Assembly (NCBI GenBank): GCA_013285655.1
Contig: JABDHI010000029.1
Span: 1-34,304 of the forward strand
DNA from: Bacteroidota bacterium
Lineage (GTDB): Bacteria; Bacteroidota; Bacteroidia; JABEUT01
Reading direction: 5' to 3'
DNA length: 34,304 nucleotides
The stretch's first letter is position 1; the number at the start of each line of letters is the position of its first letter. Of the stretch, positions 31,229 to 34,304 are shown piece by piece. The notes under the pieces are model-generated. The model saw only the letters and a list, made by a program, of their open reading frames with translations. It had not been told where the DNA came from and did no database searches. Made by a program: the position numbers and the translations under genes.

Positions 31229-31324
31229 ATGCCTTGCGGAAAGAAAAGAAAGCGCCATAAAATGGCAACCCACAAAAGAAAGAAACGCCTTAGGAAAAAC
31301 AGGCATAAAAAGCGCCTTAGGTAA
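31229..31324 (+). CDS. AURKAIP1/COX24-like small basic protein
   Basis: A 31-residue very basic peptide opening MPCGKKRKRHKMATHKRKKR and closing with further Arg/Lys/His. The composition and the KKRKRHKMATHKRKKRLRK core match the AURKAIP1/COX24 (DUF1713) domain, found in eukaryotes as the mitochondrial small-subunit protein mS38. Bacterial versions of this size are known in Bacteroidota and are presumed ribosomal. The gene is too short for automatic ORF cut-offs and easily missed. It lies 32 bases after the TPR gene and is followed by a strong terminator. Ribosome association is an inference from the family. Confidence 0.88.
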   Translation: MPCGKKRKRHKMATHKRKKRLRKNRHKKRLR

Positions 31325-31350
31325 TATTTCCATCTTTTTATAATACTATA

Positions 31351-31384
31351 AGAAGGCCCCGCAAATATTTGCGGGGCTTCTTTG
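31351..31384 (+). terminator. Intrinsic terminator after the COX24-like gene
   Basis: AGAAGGCCCCGCAAAT and ATTTGCGGGGCTTCT pair nearly perfectly (one extra G in the left arm), followed by TTT. It is the strongest hairpin in the window and should separate the HU-TPR-COX24 unit from rng. Confidence 0.85.
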
Positions 31385-31670
31385 GTATAGATGGACTTAC
31401 TTATTCCCCACCTTTCTATGTATAAAGTGCTGAAATATAATTTCAAACACCTTTATTTTATTGTTGGTGTCCTTAAGCTGGACATCACCAGGATTTTATT
31501 GTCCCTTTTATCCTTAATAGGATACGACACTACCACTCTTATGGAAAATGCGGAATCCCGCTTTGCCATACACCCTGAACCATTACCACTCATTGTGCCA
31601 TCTGCGGGCACAAACCCATTTAAACAAAGCAGATCACCTAAAGAAATTACCGTTTTAACAAACTCAATCT
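31385..31670 (+). other. Long untranslated leader region of rng
   Basis: No convincing gene is seen in these 286 bases. Short hairpins are present (for example ATCCTTAATAGGAT and GCGGAATCCCGC). An open frame runs through into rng in another frame but has a non-protein-like composition. In E. coli the rne leader is long and is a target for autoregulation; whether this leader plays such a role is only a guess. Confidence 0.4.
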
Positions 31671-33296
31671 ATGAGCAACGAATTAATAATCAACTCTACT
31701 TCAACTGGAGTCGTAACAGCCGTGCTGAACGACAAGAAGCTGGTGGAGTTGGTACGCGAGCGCAACGACGCACAGTTTTCAGTTGGCGACATTTACCTAG
31801 GTAAGGTAAGTAAAATAGCCAGTAGTCTTAATGCAGCCTTCATTAATGTAGGATACGAAAAGGATGCCTTTTTGCATTATTTCGACCTTGGTCCTCAATT
31901 TGCATCATTAAACAGCTATTCTCAAGGTGTACTTACCGGAAAGATCAAGCATTCTCCGCTTATGTACTTTAAGATGCTGAATGATATACCTAAAAGTGGT
32001 AAAATATCGAACGTACTAAATGGTGGCCAAAGTGTAATGGTTCAAATTGCTAAAGAACCAATCTCTACTAAAGGCCCTCGTATTACATCACATATTACTC
32101 TTGCCGGAAGGTTTTTGGTTCTTATTCCTTTTGCTGAGAAGATAGCTGTATCGCAAAAAATAAAATCTTCGGAAGAGAGAGAAAGGCTTAAGAAATTGAT
32201 GGAAAGTATTAAGCCCAAAGGTTTTGGACTTATTGTGCGTACCGTTGCCGAGGAAAAGAGTGTAGCCGAATTAGATGCCGACTTAAATAGCTTGGTTGAA
32301 AAATGGCAAGAGTGCTACAATAATCTTAAAACCAATCCTCAGCCGCCATTTAAGTTGTTGGGCGAAATGGGCCGTACATCTGTAACTATCCGCGACTTGG
32401 TTAATGCTTCTTTTAATAGCATTATGGTTAACGATCAAGATCTTTACACTGAAATTAAAAAATACATGCATACTATAGCTCCTGAAAAGGAAGATATCGT
32501 TAAGCTATTCAGAGGAAACACCCCCATATTTGACCAACTGGGCGTTGAGAAGCAGATTAAGTCTTCGTTTGGCCGTGTAGTTAATATGTCGAGCGGTGCT
32601 TACCTTATTGTTGAGCATACTGAAGCATTACACGTTATTGACGTTAACAGCGGTACCAAAATAAAATCGAAGAACGACCAGGAGACCAATGCGCTGGAAG
32701 TTAATATAGAGGCTGCAACTGAAGTTGCGCGCCAATTGCGCCTTCGCGACTTAGGTGGTATTATAGTTATCGACTTTATTGATATGTATAATGCCGAGAA
32801 CCGTAAGAAGTTATACGCGCATTTGAAGGATCAGATGAAGACAGATAGGGCGAAGCATCATATTCTTCCTCCAAGTAAGTTCGGGCTTATACAAATTACA
32901 CGCGAAAGGGTAAGGCCACAAACCGTTATTAACATAATGGAGAAATGCCCTACCTGTAATGGTACCGGAGAGGTGGAACCACCTTTGTTGATCACCGATA
33001 AAATTGAAAATACATTACGTTATATACTTACCGAGCAAAACGAAAAGGGTGTTACACTTTTAGTACATCCGTTTATTTATGCTTTCCTTACCAAGGGCTT
33101 CCCATCCATAAATATGAGATGGAAGTTGAAGTATAAGCGTGGTATTAAAATACAAGAACTTGATTCATTGCAATTCCTCGAATTTAAAGTGCTTAACAAA
33201 GCCGGCGAGGAGATAAAGATTGCGGAATTATGTCGCTTACCGGGAAAAATACTACACGCCAACTTATTGATAAGGTTGGCTTTGCTCATACATTAA
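31671..33296 (+). CDS. rng: Ribonuclease E/G family protein
   Basis: A 541-residue endoribonuclease involved in rRNA maturation and mRNA turnover. The S1 domain (VGDIYLGKVSKIASSLNAAFINVGYEKDAFLHYFDL, about 39-75) is followed by the RNase H-like and DNase I-like parts; the magnesium ligands are Asp in HVIDVNSGTK and Asp in GGIIVIDFIDM. The zinc-link C-P-T-C (KCPTCNGTGEVE) is intact. There is no long disordered RNase E tail, so RNase G is the better name. The conserved protein seems to end near GEEIKI; the last 25 or so residues (AELCRLPGKILHANLL...) are an extension that overlaps the downstream gene by 67 bases and may come from loss of the original stop. Confidence 0.95.
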   Translation: MSNELIINSTSTGVVTAVLNDKKLVELVRERNDAQFSVGDIYLGKVSKIASSLNAAFINVGYEKDAFLHYFDLGPQFASLNSYSQGVLTGKIKHSPLMYFKMLNDIPKSGKISNVLNGGQSVMVQIAKEPISTKGPRITSHITLAGRFLVLIPFAEKIAVSQKIKSSEERERLKKLMESIKPKGFGLIVRTVAEEKSVAELDADLNSLVEKWQECYNNLKTNPQPPFKLLGEMGRTSVTIRDLVNASFNSIMVNDQDLYTEIKKYMHTIAPEKEDIVKLFRGNTPIFDQLGVEKQIKSSFGRVVNMSSGAYLIVEHTEALHVIDVNSGTKIKSKNDQETNALEVNIEAATEVARQLRLRDLGGIIVIDFIDMYNAENRKKLYAHLKDQMKTDRAKHHILPPSKFGLIQITRERVRPQTVINIMEKCPTCNGTGEVEPPLLITDKIENTLRYILTEQNEKGVTLLVHPFIYAFLTKGFPSINMRWKLKYKRGIKIQELDSLQFLEFKVLNKAGEEIKIAELCRLPGKILHANLLIRLALLIH

Positions 33297-34273
33297 GTCA
33301 ATTAGAGGCTGTTTTAGAACGCATTGAAAAACAGCAAGGCACTCTATTGAAGAGTAGGCGTGAGGCGCTGCGAATTACCGACTCCACTTCATGGAAGACT
33401 GCTATTTGTCCGCATGATGATTATACCTATACAGGATATTTGTATCCACTTGTGTTGCAACAAGTAAAAACACCAATTGTTTTTATAATCGCAGTAGCTC
33501 ACAAGGCAGCTCAATTCAACCTAGAGAATAATTTAATATTCGACGATTTTGAAGAGTGGCATGGCATACGGAAACCCATAAAGGTTTCTCCTTTGCGCGA
33601 AGAGTTGATGAAGGAATTACCGAAAGACATGTGGCAGGTGCATAGAGATATGCAACAGATTGAACATTCTGTCGAATCGATGTTGCCTTTCCTCCAGTAT
33701 TATAATCCTGAAATAGAGATAGTGCCTATACTTGTCCCCTTTATGCCATTCGATAGAATGCAGAAGATAAGTGATGCGCTTGCCAATGGAATTGAGAAGA
33801 TAACACAAGCCAGGAAATTGGAGTGGGGGAAAGACTGCTCCATTCTTATAACTACTGATGCAGTGCATTATGGCAACGAAAACTGGAATGGCCGTAATTG
33901 CGATAGGTTCGGTGTTGATGAAGCAGCATACAAAAAAGCGTTCGCATTTGAACATCAATTGATAGATGAATGCTTTACCGGTAAGATCACTACTGAACGC
34001 GTTAAAGGATTTTATGGCTATACAGTAAGTTCAGCTGATTTTCATAAACACAAATGGACTTGGTGCGGTAGATACTCGATCCCTGTTGGTTTGCTTACTA
34101 CCATTAAACTTGCTGAAAAGTTAAATGTTCCGGTACCTCGCGGTGTTTTACTCGATTATTCTACCAGCCTCGAGCATACTCCCATACCTGTTGATGATTT
34201 AGATGGTATGGGTATAACTGCAGTTGCAAACCTACGGCATTGGGTAGGCTATGCAGGCCTCGGATATTTATAA
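33230..34273 (+). CDS. MEMO1 family protein (AmmeMemoRadiSam system B-like)
   Basis: A 347-residue protein of the MEMO1 family. After RQLIDKVGFAHTLSQLEAV come ICPHDDYTYTGYLYP (the P-H-x-x-Y-x-Y-x-G metal-site motif), EHSVESMLPFLQYY and, near the end, SSADFHKHKWTWCGRYSIPV with a conserved Cys. MEMO proteins are related to extradiol dioxygenases and bind copper or iron; in bacteria they often sit with an AMMECR1 and a radical SAM gene. Neither neighbour is seen here, although the window ends 31 bases after the stop. The start codon lies inside rng. Confidence 0.9.
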   Translation: MSLTGKNTTRQLIDKVGFAHTLSQLEAVLERIEKQQGTLLKSRREALRITDSTSWKTAICPHDDYTYTGYLYPLVLQQVKTPIVFIIAVAHKAAQFNLENNLIFDDFEEWHGIRKPIKVSPLREELMKELPKDMWQVHRDMQQIEHSVESMLPFLQYYNPEIEIVPILVPFMPFDRMQKISDALANGIEKITQARKLEWGKDCSILITTDAVHYGNENWNGRNCDRFGVDEAAYKKAFAFEHQLIDECFTGKITTERVKGFYGYTVSSADFHKHKWTWCGRYSIPVGLLTTIKLAEKLNVPVPRGVLLDYSTSLEHTPIPVDDLDGMGITAVANLRHWVGYAGLGYL

Positions 34274-34304
34274 AATTACCAGGACACCCTTGGCCAATTG
34301 CTAT

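Noticed and set aside
31391-31804. A 137-residue frame in the rng leader running into rng
   Set aside because: Its last third is the shifted reading of the conserved RNase G N-terminus and its first part has no family features. It starts just after a terminator and lacks a promoter.

Overview
The window looks like chromosomal DNA of a Bacteroidota bacterium, probably of the Chitinophagales/Sphingobacteriales side. The evidence is two secreted proteins with C-terminal type IX secretion sorting domains, TAnnTTTG-type -7 promoter boxes in front of many genes, near absence of Shine-Dalgarno sequences, a fused E1 alpha-beta 2-oxoacid dehydrogenase, a DUF4286 gene beside mutY, and a tiny AURKAIP1/COX24-like gene close to the HU and RNase G genes. 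Base composition is about 40% GC by eye. No rRNA, tRNA, CRISPR array, transposase or phage gene was seen.

Layout. 1-341: a HepT-like gene whose MntA-type partner probably lies just off the left edge. 382-2714 (minus): a translationally coupled multicopper oxidase and thioredoxin-like protein. 2715-3442: a gene-free stretch packed with repeats. 3443-6629: the classic thrS-infC-rpmI-rplT cluster, with an ATA start on infC and a terminator at 6674-6703. 6751-9043: a T9SS propeller-repeat protein followed by an rluB-like pseudouridine synthase. 9064-10860 (minus): mutY, a DUF4286 gene and a hypothetical gene. 11055-11720: a LolA-like protein. 11723-14773 (minus): dus, then an AT-rich two-gene ATPase/TOPRIM-like module, then osmC. 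14890-15840: a CPBP membrane protease. 15889-16047: an inverted partner of the repeat at 2861-3086. 16106-19678 (minus): E1 alpha-beta fusion and prfB, the latter with an intact programmed +1 frameshift. 19834-24103: polymerase/ligase, glycosyltransferase, 3-hydroxyacyl-CoA dehydrogenase and TylF-like methyltransferase. 24104-28544 (minus): agmatinase family protein, fmt, GT2 and GT4. 28696-34273: thyA-folA, HU, a TPR protein, the 31-residue COX24-like protein, a terminator, then RNase G overlapping a MEMO1-family gene.

Most genes are housekeeping: translation and its quality control (thrS, infC, L35, L20, prfB, fmt, dus, rluB, rng), DNA repair and precursor supply (mutY, thyA, folA) and envelope or surface polysaccharide work. 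The accessory part most likely to hold undescribed biology is the AT-rich ATPase plus mini-TOPRIM pair at 12132-13738. The two genes overlap by ATGA, have their own promoter and an unusual phased repeat array directly in front of the first gene, and resemble in logic the split OLD-type immune systems such as PARIS and Gabija. That defence role is an inference from architecture only.
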